In this document: piece after piece, positions 18,926 to 30,500 of the stretch
Layout: the number at the start of each line of letters is the position of its first letter
Position numbering within the stretch: the stretch's first letter is position 1
Assembly: GCA_032718475.1 (NCBI GenBank)
Contig: JAUCBJ010001926.1
Coordinates: 1 to 49,005 of the forward strand
Reading direction: 5' to 3'
DNA length: 49,005 nucleotides
From: Nemertoderma westbladi
Taxonomy: Eukaryota; Xenacoelomorpha; Nemertodermatida; Nemertodermatidae
Notes under the pieces: model-generated
What the model saw: only the letters and a program-made list of their open reading frames with translations
What the model was told of the DNA's origin: nothing
Databases searched by the model: none
Made by a program: the position numbers and the translations under genes

Positions 18926-20955
18926 CTTAGATTTTATAACGTTTATAAATTACGAATGCCTAAATACTGAATTAACAACCGACAGACAGTGTGGTATTGT
19001 ATACAATATGCAATAAGTCAGCTTGTAGTGTAGACACGTAGGTAGATAGACGCGGTGCAGGAACGACAAGTGCCAGAGTGCAGAAACGAGTGCAAACAGT
19101 GGTAGAAATACGGTAACTTTTGGGTATAACTTTTCGCCGTATTCGTATCCGTATCCGTATGCATTTGCCGTATCCGTATCATGCACATACGCGTATGTAA
19201 TGGATTCCTATGGAGAATAATCCGTATGTGATTTTAAAGATTAGGCATTGCGGACCAGTAAGAAGTGCACAGCACACATGTAGACTGAAGACAGGTAGGC
19301 CTACTTAATAGCGATATGATTTAAAGAGTGCGGCTGCCTCTTCCTAATGGCAAATAAACATTGTAGGTCCAGGATGAGTGACAGGTGATGTCCTTCAGCC
19401 CCGGGATGCACCACAGCGCTTGTTTTATTGTACTAACTGACACTGGCCGCCCGGTTGGACTTAGATTAATTACTGGCACCCGGTTGCACTCGCTGACACG
19501 TGGTTTGACTAACTAGCACTAGATTGGACTTGTTGGCACTTGGCTACATATGGTTAACTAAATACTGGCCCCGAAACAGCGAAAGTAGAGTTAATAAATT
19601 CACAAAGAAGGACAGACTGACACGACGGTTTTCAATATCTGTGCGAATGTTTATTCCCTTAGCATTCTCATTGCTGCTTCTATCAGTCTATACTATGTTA
19701 GTGCCATATACTGTAGCAACCAACAATATTCTATAACCAGGTTGGCTGGTTGGTGGAAAAACAGTTCAAAAATAAATCACGGTTGGTTAGTAACCGTAAC
19801 GGTTGGTTGGCTAACCAAAACAATCAACAAGAGTCAATAGCACAGGTTACAGCTTCATATTTATCGTTGTTTTGTTAGCTGTGTGGTTGTCAGCGTAGTG
19901 ATTGCACCCGAGAATAATATGGATTATCCGATGGCCTATTCCTATTACGAATTACAGAGGTAAAATTAATCTGTATAACAGTTAAGGTAAATCAAGTTAT
20001 AACAGTTAAGGTGTTAGTCACTATGTATATATAGTGTATGATTAGTCACTATGTATATATAGTGTATGATTAATGATGATAATCACAATCAGGTTAGTTG
20101 GCAAGAGGAATGATGTCTGCTAGCGTCGAGATTGGTTGGATTAGCATTCGATGCGCAGTGATTGGTTGGATTAGCATTCGATGCGCAGTGATTGGTTTAT
20201 TTTAGAGTAGAAGGATGCCGCTAATGATCGAGTATTTTGTTGTTATTCAATTTCATGAGGCCGCGAAATTTTGTTCTACAGTAATAGGACGCCAGGATGT
20301 GAACTTTATTTTAAAATACAAACTTTGTTCTTAAAACTTCCCTCCAACTCCAATAAACCACATCAAACTATTTACCGAAATATTTACCTATTACCGACCA
20401 GAGAACTATTTATAACGAACTTATATAATATACTAAAATGTGCGGAAATACTAAAACCCCCCTAAATTTTTCAAAAACAATAATTTTGTGCTAAAATCAT
20501 CATAGAAGATAGCCTACATTTTTAGGTCCATTTTACCAAAGTCTTGGACCAAGAACTTAAATGCAGGGTATTACAGATCCTTAAACATGAGCTAATTTAC
20601 ATAGAAATGCCACACATTTATAGAATTTTTGAAAAAACCGACCTGCTCAAAAAGTGCCATATTTTTCGAACAAAGAGTTTATGAAGCTAGCTATTTAATA
20701 GTATATATAAGATCACAGATAATTGTATTAAAGTTTCAGAATAGTAGCTTTATAAATAAAACAAATAGATTTGGGGTAATGGTCCCCCATTAATATATTA
20801 AAAATTAAAGCTTCAGAAGTTCTTCCAAAACCATTACACATTTTATAGCAAAGGTTTTATAGGCATAATATGCCGTTTAGTAATGTTAAAGATTCTTGAT
20901 GAAAACTATTTTTGCGAAGTACTTATTATTAAAGTACTTAGTACTTATTTGCACG
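18926..20955. other. Non-coding region upstream of the GST gene
   Basis: No gene recognised. It contains CCGTAT-rich microsatellite-like sequence around 19135-19185 and repeated GGTTGGTTGG motifs around 19740-19815. It also holds a 28-bp direct duplication (20014-20041 and 20042-20069, with the palindrome CACTATGTATATATAGTG) and a perfect 30-bp direct duplication (20131-20160 and 20161-20190). Confidence 0.6.
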
Positions 20956-21127
20956 CAGTCATCCAACGAAAATACTTTATATTTCCTTCGCAACAATTTT
21001 CACAATTTCAGTTGTTTTTAGCAGCTTTTTCTTTTGAAAGGGTTTGCGGAAAAATATCAATTTTCGGGCCATTTTTGGAAATTACTAAAATGTGCCTTAG
21101 GGCCATCTGAGGCTTAATCCGGCACTG
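20956..21127 (+). repeat. 172-bp dispersed repeat, second copy
   Basis: Same length and nearly the same sequence as 16589-16760. Starts CAGTCATCC and ends TTAATCCGGCACTG. This copy lacks the 36-bp flanking repeats, so the unit is mobile independently of them. Confidence 0.8.
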
Positions 21128-21877
21128 TCAATTTTCATAATATTAGTTGAGTTTTTGTTTATACATTTGCTCTATAATATATTATATAATTTGTATTTAA
21201 TCAAAAAATTTAATGAAACTGTTATCACTATTATTATCTTACTAGAACTACTGACACTGATGTGGAACAGCTAGGATATTTGCGCTTTGTTTGTGTTTTA
21301 GTTTCAGTAACTATAGCTACCCCTTTCTATTGTTAGTTTTGTTCTATAATGCAGCTTGGTTGATTGCCTTAGCAGCCGGTGTTGAAATATTCGTATGGAA
21401 ATGGAGTCTGCATTTATGATATAGGGTGGTTCTAGGGTGGGTTCAGGGTCATCACTTGCTCGGTGTCCTGGTTGTGCATCATGGGCATTTTTTCATAAAT
21501 ATTCGGTTATCTTATATCTTGTAAACGTGCTTGATAATGAAATTATTTGCTTCATATTATATTTTTGTTAGTGGTAGCAAAGTTTAAGTTTTTATTATGT
21601 GGGACGATCCACAAAGTCAGCTAGCCTCACGCCTTACAGTTTAGACAATTGTTTAGTTTAGGCCTACTTACTAGGCCTACAGCTCACTGACAAAGTTCAT
21701 TTGTAATAGTCTTGGCTAGGATTCTTCCCCCGGGCTCCTTCCAGCCAGCTTACTGGCTTTCTAGTTGTGTTTCTGAAAGATAATTTACAATAAATTATAG
21801 TCATTAAATTATAATGTTGAATATATTTAATAAAACTTATATCCGCCATATCCTATCGTAGAATAAAACTAAAATAT

Positions 21878-22094
21878 GGGTGTAAACGCTACGCCGACAA
21901 CCGACAGCCGACAACCACTGCCGACAACAATAAATATGAAAATGTAATCTGAGTTCGTAACTCTCGTGTATTGTTTGGGTTAGAATAACCTTCCACTGTA
22001 ACCTGTTCCTTTCCCTCTATTAATAAATAACATTAATTAGCTTTAATAATGGTTGTCGGCGTTGGTTGTCGGTAGTCAGTTAGCGTTTACACCC
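21878..22094. mobile_element. 217-bp MITE with 9-bp target duplication
   Basis: Termini GGGTGTAAACGCTA and its complement TAGCGTTTACACCC. Repeated GCCGACAACC motifs sit inside each end. An exact 9-bp duplication, CTAAAATAT, flanks it (21869-21877 and 22095-22103). The GGGTG terminus and duplication length match element B, so it probably moves by the same machinery. It lies about 100 bp before the splice acceptor of the WD40-Roc-COR gene. Confidence 0.85.
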
Positions 22095-22169
22095 CTAAAA
22101 TATTGTGTATCTATAAATGTCTGTCGTTACGGTGTTGTACTGTAATACAGGTTCTATCGCTACTACTTT

Positions 22170-22191
22170 TTTCTTTCTTTTTATCTTTCAG
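22170..22191 (+). promoter_or_regulatory. Strong splice acceptor just upstream of the WD40 gene start
   Basis: A long pyrimidine tract (TTTTTTCTTTCTTTTTATC) ends in TTTCAG at 22191, 20 bp before the ATG. It implies an upstream non-coding exon, or trans-splicing of a leader; the sequence alone does not decide. Confidence 0.65.
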
Positions 22192-22211
22192 AATAAATAA
22201 CCCCAACAACA

Positions 22212-25200
22212 ATGCCTTGGATCTCTAATCTCAAAATGATCCCGGGTACCGAGGAGGTTGTCTTCGTCTCCAACGACCTCCCCTGTATCATAAACTCAGC
22301 AACGCTCTACGAAACAGAATATCTACCGCCATCCAGAGATTCTACCGATTACTGGAGAGTCGCGGTTTCTACTGACGGGAACCGAGTTGCCTCGGGCAGC
22401 TGGGAGGGTGGTTCGGTAACAGTCTAGGAGCGGGAAGCGACCGGTTGGAGGGTTCTAGTGGAAGTACCTGGGGGGGAGTTTGTGGTTGGTGGCGGCGGGA
22501 GGGGTTCATATAGGTTGGGAATAGATATAAATCCCTCCAACCGGGACGTCATTGCAACATGTGGGCCGGATGGAAGGATTTCTGTAATATCAATAGTAGG
22601 GAGGACATATAAGGTTACTAACTGGGTGGGACATTCGGACTGGGTTAGTTGTATTTGGTTCGATTCGACCGGGTCCCGGTTGGCCAGCTGTTCGTATGAT
22701 AATACAGTAAAAGTTTGGCGGAACGCAACCCGGAAGCTCATTTACGAATACAAGGGGCACAGTGATAGGGGGGTCAACAGTCTGGGTTGGGGTCCGGATG
22801 GGGAGTCTGTGGTGACGGTAGGTGGGGGCGGGGGGATTCATCGCATCGTTGTTGGTACAGGGGAGACGTTGTGGAGTTCGGAAGAAACTCCTGGGGCCAA
22901 GTGGATTGTATTGAGTTCAGATGGAACGAGAATTGCTGCTGTTGGTGACAAAGGGGTGATTTATATAATAAATTCTGGAACTGGTGAGATTATCAACCGG
23001 ATTGAAGGAACAGGGAGCAACATATTTGGTGTAGATTTCTGTAAAGATAACCGACATATTATTACAGGTAATTAAATAATTAGGCATTTAAATTAATTAA
23101 TCACTTACCGGTATGAAGAGCATAAACTGCACATTATCCTCCACAGCCTCCATTCCATATTTGGTATCATGAGAGTTGAGTACGATGTTAGTCTAATATC
23201 AGAATATAGGCCAATAAAAATGAGAAGTTATTAAACAGGAGACGGGGGGAAATCCCATCTTGGCGAATTAATATCCCGCCTCGATGTTAAATTCTCAATT
23301 TAGGGAACGGAACAGGTTACAGTGGCACGTTATTTTAACCAAAACAATAAACTAAACACAATAGAACAGGTTACAGTTTTATTTTAGAGAATAATCAGCT
23401 GTTATTTGCGTCGAATTTCCCCTGGAGAGGGATGAATTTTTATTGCGTCCAAAGTGATAAAATTATCACTATGATAAAATTAATATTTCAAGCAAAATTT
23501 ATATTATAATAACTTATGCTTTATTATAAGTAAACAACAATTATACTTTTTACAGGAGATGCTCGCGGCACAATTACAGTAATTGATACGATAAGTGAAG
23601 GTCAAACCGAAACAAAGAAAAGTATCAAACAGGTAGAAGATATATTGGAGGAAACAGAAGAATTGAAGGAAATTGTTGAGTATATTGGATGGGTTGGTCC
23701 CATAAATAAACCACTTCAGGGTAAGATAACTGATATAATTAAATCTACTGTTGATGTTCTTTCAGATAAAGAGAAAGAACTTTACTTTAGACTGGATGCA
23801 GATATTATTTCTGAGTTAACAACGCAGAATGTGGTTAGTATTTGGGGTTTAAATGAAGTTTCAACTCTGGAAATTGTAGATAAATTCAAAGGCTTGGGAC
23901 TTCTAACTACAAGTGGATCAAATACACTGAAAGTTCCAAAACGATTAATTAATTATATAAAAGAACAAAAACTACCAATAGAGATATTGGCGAGAGGCCC
24001 AGAAGCATTAGCTGCATATAAAGCAGCTCTTTCTAAAGGGACTACATGGATACTGAAAACCCGGTTAATGTTAGTGGGACAAGAGAGGGCTGGTAAAACT
24101 AGTTTGAAGAAGGCCCTTATTGGTCAACCATTTGATAAGAATGAACCAATAACAGATGGCATTGATACATCTGCCAACTGTGTTATAAACACTAAACAAA
24201 ACACAGATTGGACCAACATGAAAGAAAAAGATAAAAGTGAAACAGATGTTGATATCATTATTACAAAGGAAATTGCAAAAACTGTTCTAGAAAGAAAACA
24301 AGTTACAGATGATGAGTTTGATATTTCTGGAACTTTAGCAATGGGTATTGGGATTGCGACACCTTCCTCTCCTGTTACTGGTGATCAACCTAAGACTACT
24401 ACTTTAGATGCAAGTGTTGGTGCTAAAAAAGTCCAAAAGAATAGTTTGCGGAGGCGGATACTACCTTGTTTTAGGTCAAAATTTAAAAGTAAAAAAAAAA
24501 TAATTTCTAGTCCAAATTTATTAACTGATGAGAATGAAAGCAAACCTGTTCAAGAAAATTTGTCTATGGAACCCATGAGGGAAGCTAGGGAAAATAATAT
24601 CCCGGACAGCATCACAAAAGGAGTAGAAGATATATTGTTATCTGGTAAACCTGAAAATGTTCTGGCTAAATTTAATGAGGAAGACAGTCGCTTTTCTCTA
24701 CAGATAGTCGATTTTGGTGGCCAATGTATTTATTACACAACCCATCAGATATTTTTGAGTAGACGAGCTATTTATATAATTGTATTTAATCTTATTGAAG
24801 ATCTGGAAAAAACTGCTGATATTATTTTCAGAGCTGATGAAAACAATATTAATGAGTTTGTTTTCGGTGAGATTAAAAATATTGAGTTTATTGATTTTTG
24901 GTTAAAAAATATTTGTTCATTTGGTACAAAACTTCAAGGAAATTCTTGTCCACCTGTTTTTGTAGTTGGAACTCATAAAGGCAGCTTACATGCTGATCCT
25001 GCCACCCAATCTGTAAGAGCAAGTAAAATGTTTGAACACATTAAAACCCATTTGGGGAAATCTTCATATACAGATAATCTAGTTAAAGATTACATTGCTA
25101 TAGAGAATAATAGAGAAATTATATATGGTGGAGAGAAAGGACTTGAAAATTTACAGGCCGATATTGTCAAGGAAATGATTAAGTTTAAAGAGGAAATACC

Positions 25201-26915
25201 ATTACAATATCTAAAATTTGACCAACTTGTGTCTCAATTAATCACGGGTTGTAAAGTTTATATTGATATTGAATTGCTAGAGATTAAATTAAAGGATATT
25301 GATGTAGAAATGGATTACATTGGTTTGAAAACAATGTTGGAATTTTACCACGATTTGGGTACAATAATTTACTTTGATGATGAATCCCTAAGAGACACTG
25401 TTATACTGAGTCCAGAATGGTTGAGTGGAATGTTTACCAAAATAATAACTGTTAAGGATAAAATAAAGAAACAACATTTTACTTTCTGGAAGGACCTGGA
25501 TGACAATGGTATATTACATGAAGAACTCCTTGATTACCTGTGGGAAGGCGTTCTTGATAAAAAACAATTTATGTTGAATATTCTAGAACGTTTTGATTTA
25601 CTATGTGAACGAGTTTTACCAAAAACCGAAAGAACATTGCAAGATGATGTAAAGTTGGCTTATTATGTACCATGCCGCCTTAAATCTGTTAGATATACTC
25701 CATTCACACCAAGACAATGTAAAGATGAATTTTATATTACATTCAAGAGTTTCTTACCGCAAGGATTGTACTACCGTTTAATTAAGAGAACTATAGATTT
25801 GTCCTACATTGTAGGTAATAGAGTAATTCAACCTAAATTATATCACAGAGTTGCTCAGATATTTTTAGATTTTAATCACCAAGTAATTTTGGAAAGATCT
25901 TCTGTTTCATTCAATTGGATTAAAGTTCAGGTAATTAGATCTGATATGTTTAGTTCGGTTGATGAACAAACTGAAAGTAAACTTGTACCAGATCCGGATA
26001 TTGTTAATAAAGTAAATCATTTTATTAATACTTCATTGAAGGAAATTATTACCCAAATGAGATTTAAAAATATTTCATTTGATTTCGAAATAAAATGTGA
26101 ATGTAATGCTAAATGCGATCAACACAGATTGCTTGACTGCATTGAAGAAGGATGTTTTCACTTTGTGAAACTGGCTGATATTTTATCAAATGAATTTGTT
26201 GAATGTAAATTTAATAACTCTGTTAGAAGAAAATTCCCTGTTGTTGGGAGATAGCTCACATTGGTTAAACATTACAACTAACCAAGATCACCTTATTGAT
26301 AGACTAGAAATCACAGAGTTACTTGTATACTTAGAAAGTAATGAGGCTATATCAAAGGAAGTTTTAGCTGTAATTGAATCTAAGGCGAATGTGTTGAGTA
26401 AGAATAAGATTTTGTTGGAGTCAATAAAATGGGGATCAGAAAATAAATACAACATTTTTATTGAAGCTTTATACGAAACCAATCAACCCCTTTTGGTTGA
26501 AATGTTGGATGGAAAAATCAAAATGGAAGACCAAATGTTCCCCGTTATTCTTAGAAAGTTTAAGTACATGTTAATGAAAAATTTAGAACAAACTAAGTTT
26601 GTGGCACAGCTACTTAGTAATAGGAAAGTTATAAGTAAATCCATCATAGAAATAATAGAATGCAAAGAATCAATAGCAGATAAGAATGTTGTACTTATAA
26701 ACTCCATAATGAAAAGATCTTACAAAGATTTTCTTAGTTTTTGTAAATGTCTCAGGGTCACCAACCAACATAATTTAGCTGATACTCTAGAAGAAACCAC
26801 CAAAGGTTATGATGCTGATATTGTTGACATTACCAATCAAGGTGATGAAGCTGCTGTTATTGACATTGCTAATCAAGGTAAAGAGGTTGCTGTTAAAGAG
26901 GTTACCAATCAGTGA
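22212..26915 (+). CDS. WD40-(winged helix)-Roc-COR-CARD-CARD protein; exon 1 22212-23067, exon 2 23556-26915
   Basis: Exon 1 holds six WD40-type blades (for example SRLASCSYDNTVKVW). A phase-1 intron (23068-23555, GT...ACAG) splits blade seven (HIITG/DARGTITVID). Exon 2 then has a winged helix-like segment (about 23750-23900, SIWGLNEVSTLEIVDKFKGL) and a Roc GTPase: P-loop GQERAGKT, switch GIDTS, DFGGQ and VVGTHKG, which lacks the usual Asp of the guanine-specificity motif. COR follows to about 26250. Two CARD-like repeats come last, DHLIDRLEITELLVYLES...ALYETNQPLLVEML and FVAQLLSN...CLRVTNQHNLADTLEE. Two breaks: TAG at 22425 where TGG (Trp) is expected, and a +1 frame change at 26190-26254 before the CARDs. 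Parts resemble STAND/Roco sensors; the role as an immune or death signalling platform is inferred. Confidence 0.8.
22425..22427 (+). other. In-frame TAG at a conserved WD40 tryptophan position
   Basis: The frame reads ...GSWEGGSVTV, TAG, EREATGWRV... and stays open on both sides in the same frame. WD40 blades end in V-x-V-W, so TGG is expected here. It could be a single G-to-A change, an assembly error, or a site for A-to-I recoding, which would read as Trp. Confidence 0.8.
23265..23452 (+). repeat. Dispersed repeat, copy 2, in the intron of the WD40-Roc-COR gene
   Basis: Inverted match to 10675-10879 in element A. It fills about 40 per cent of the 488-bp intron. Confidence 0.75.
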
Positions 26916-27092
26916 GCTGAGGCTGCTGTTATAGACATTACCAATCACGGTGATGAATCTGCTGTTATTGACATTGCTAATCAAGGTAAAGAGGTTGCTG
27001 TTAAAGCGGTTACCAATCAGTGAGCTGAGGCTGCTGTTATAGACATTACCAATCATGGTGATGAATCTGCTGTTATAGTTGTTACCAAAAGT
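26820..27092 (+). repeat. 36-bp tandem repeat at the 3' end of the CARD-coding region
   Basis: Units of 36 bp encode DITNQGDEAAVI-like 12-mers, in a three-unit (108-bp) higher-order pattern. The third unit type carries an in-frame TGA (26913-26915 and again 108 bp later), so the frame ends inside the array and the rest is probably 3' untranslated. Identical stops in two copies show that the array grew after the stop arose. Confidence 0.88.
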
Positions 27093-27579
27093 TGAAGAAT
27101 CTGGAATTTCATTGTAGACAACCACTATTCAGAGTTATAAAAGTAAGGTTACTCACAAATCCGACATCTAACTAATTAGTTAGATCTCTAATTAGTTGAA
27201 GATTATTCAGATTGTTATTAAATGGTTATATTTTAAAAATGATTCAATAATGTCAAGTGACATTAGAACCTTAATTGAAGATGTCTTATAAATATAGCTA
27301 ATAATTTAATATTACTATGACCTATAAGCTATATGTTTTATATAGTGGTCAGCATACAGGAAATACTTAGCATTGGACCCTCAAAAGAATATAAGAATAT
27401 ATTTATGACTTCTGCATAGGTTTTGCAGTTGTAAACCTAAAAAAATAATAAGCGAGATGGATAATGAGAAATATTAGTGTTTGATGATAGGCGCAATAAC
27501 TGAATAACAATATTATATAATCAAATAACGTATAATGTTATTTGTAGAGTGATGCTTATTTGGAACTACATCGACCTGC
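27093..27579. other. AT-rich sequence between the CARD gene and the 53-bp satellite
   Basis: No gene seen. A perfect 16-bp palindrome, CTAACTAATTAGTTAG, lies near 27168. Confidence 0.5.
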
Positions 27580-30500
27580 CAGAATCTTTGTTATCCAACC
27601 GCTAACCCATTTACTCACCAGTGAATGCCTCAGAGAATCCTTGTTAACCCACCACTAACCCATTTACTCACCAGTGAATGCCTCACAGAATCCTTGTTAA
27701 CCCACCACTAACCCATTTACTCTCCAGTGAATTCCTCAGAGAATCCTTGTTAACCCACCACTAACCCATTTACTCACCAGTGAATGCCTCACAGAATCCT
27801 TGTTAACCCACCACTAACACATTTACTCACCAGTGAATGCCTCAGAGAATCCTTGTTAACCCACCACTAACCCATTTACTCTCCAGTGAATGCCTCACAG
27901 AATCCTTGTTAACCAACCACTAACCCATTTACTCACCAGTGAATGCCTCACAGAATCCTTGTTAACCCACCATTAACCCATTTACTCACCAGTGAATGCC
28001 TCACAGAATCCTTGTTAACCCACCACTAACCCATTTACTCACCAGTGAATGTCTCACAGAATCCTTGTTAACCCACCACTAACCCATTTACTCTCCAGTG
28101 AATGCCTCACAGAATCCTTGTTAACCCACCACTAACCCATTTACTCACCAGTGAATGCCACACAGAATCCTTGTTAACCCACCACTAACCCATTTACTCA
28201 CCAGTGAATGCCTCACACAATCCTTCTTAAACCACCATTAACCCATTTACTCACCAGTGAATGCCTCACAGAATCCTTGTTAACCCACCACTAACCCATT
28301 TACTATCCAGTGAATGCCTCACAGAATCCTTGTTAACCAACCACTAACCCATTTACTCACCAGTGAATGCCTCACACAATCCTTCTTAACCCACCATTAA
28401 CCCATTTACTCACCAGTGAATGCCTCACAGAATCCTTGTTAACCCACCACTAACCCATTTACTATCCAGTGAATGCCTCACAGAATCCTTGTTAACCAAC
28501 CACTAACCCATTTACTCACCAGTGAATGCCTCACACAATCCTTCTTAACCCACCATTAACCCATTTACTCACCAGTGAATGCCACACAGAATCCTTGTTA
28601 ACCCACCACTAACCCATTTACTCACCAGTGAATGCCTCACACAATCCTTCTTAACCCACCATTAACCCATTTACTCACCAGTGAATGCCTCACAGAATCC
28701 TTGTTAACCCACCACTAACCCATTTACTATCCAGTGAATGCCTCACAGAATCCTTGTTAACCAACCACTAACCCATTTACTCACCAGTGAATGCCTCACA
28801 CAATCCTTCTTAACCCACCATTAACCCATTTACTCACCAGTGAATGCCTCACAGAATCCTTGTTAACCCACCACTAACCCATTTACTATCCAGTGAATGC
28901 CTCACAGAATCCTTGTTAACCAACCACTAACCCATTTACTCACCAGTGAATGCCTCACACAATCCTTCTTAACCCACCATTAACCCATTTACTCACCAGT
29001 GAATGCCTCACAGAATCCTTGTTAACCCACCACTAACCCATTTACTCACCAGTGAATGCCACACAGAATCCTTGTTAACCCACCACTAACCCATTTACTC
29101 ACCAGTGAATGCCTCACACAATCCTTCTTAACCCACCATTAACCCATTTACTCACCAGTGAATGCCTCACAGAATCCTTGTTAACCCACCACTAACCCAT
29201 TTACTATCCAGTGAATGCCTCACAGAATCCTTGTTAACCAACCACTAACCCATTTACTCACCAGTGAATGCCTCACACAATCCTTCTTAACCCACCATTA
29301 ACCCATTTACTCACCAGTGAATGCCTCACAGAATCCTTGTTAACCAACCACTAACCCATTTACTCACCAGTGAATGCCTCACAGAATCCTTGTTAACCCA
29401 CCACTAACCCATTTACTCTCCAGTGAATTCCTCAGAGAATCCTTGTTAACCCACCATTAACCCATTTACTCACCAGTGAATGCCACACAGAATCCTTGTT
29501 AACCCACCACTAACCCATTTACTCACCAGTGAATGCCTCACAGAATCCTTGTTAACCTACCACTAACCCATTTACTCTCCAGTGAATTCCTCAGAGAATC
29601 CTTGTTAACCCACCATTAACCCATTTACTCACCAGTGAATGCCTCACAGAATCCTTGTTAACCCACCACTAACCCATTTACTCACCAGTGAATGCCTCAC
29701 AGAATCCTTGTTAACCCACCACTAACCCATTTACTCACCAGTGAATGCCTCACAGAATCCTTGTTAACCCACCACTAACCCATTTACTCACCAGTGAATG
29801 CCTCACACAATCCTTCTTAACCCACCATTAACCCATTTACTCACCAGTGAATGCCTCACAGAATCCTTGTTAACCAACCACTAACCCATTTACTCACCAG
29901 TGAATGCCTCACAGAATCCTTGTTAACCCACCACTAACCCATTTACTCTCCAGTGAATTCCTCAGAGAATCCTTCTTAACCCACCATTAACCCATTTACT
30001 CACCAGTGAATGCCACACAGAATCCTTGTTAACCCACCACTAACCCATTTACTCTCCAGTGAATTCCTCAGAGAATCCTTCTTAACCCACCATTAACCCA
30101 TTTACTCACCAGTGAATGCCACACAGAATCCTTGTTAACCCACCACTAACCCATTTACTCACCAGTGAATGCCACACAGAATCCTTGTTAACCCACCACT
30201 AACCCATTTACTCTCCAGTGAATTCCTCAGAGAATCCTTCTTAACCCACCATTAACCCATTTACTCACCAGTGAATTCCTCACACAATCCTTCTTAACCC
30301 ACCATTAACCCATTTACTCACCAGTGAATGCCACACAGAATCCTTGTTAACCCACCACTAACCCATTTACTCACCAGTGAATGCCTCACACAATCCTTCT
30401 TAACCCACCATTAACCCATTTACTCACCAGTGAATGCCTCACAGAATCCTTGTTAACCCACCACTAACCCATTTACTATCCAGTGAATGCCTCACAGAAT

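Noticed and set aside
26210-26260. Programmed ribosomal frameshift between COR and CARD frames
   Set aside because: The needed shift is +1 and no known +1 slippery site or stimulatory structure is evident; sequence error or a mutation is simpler.
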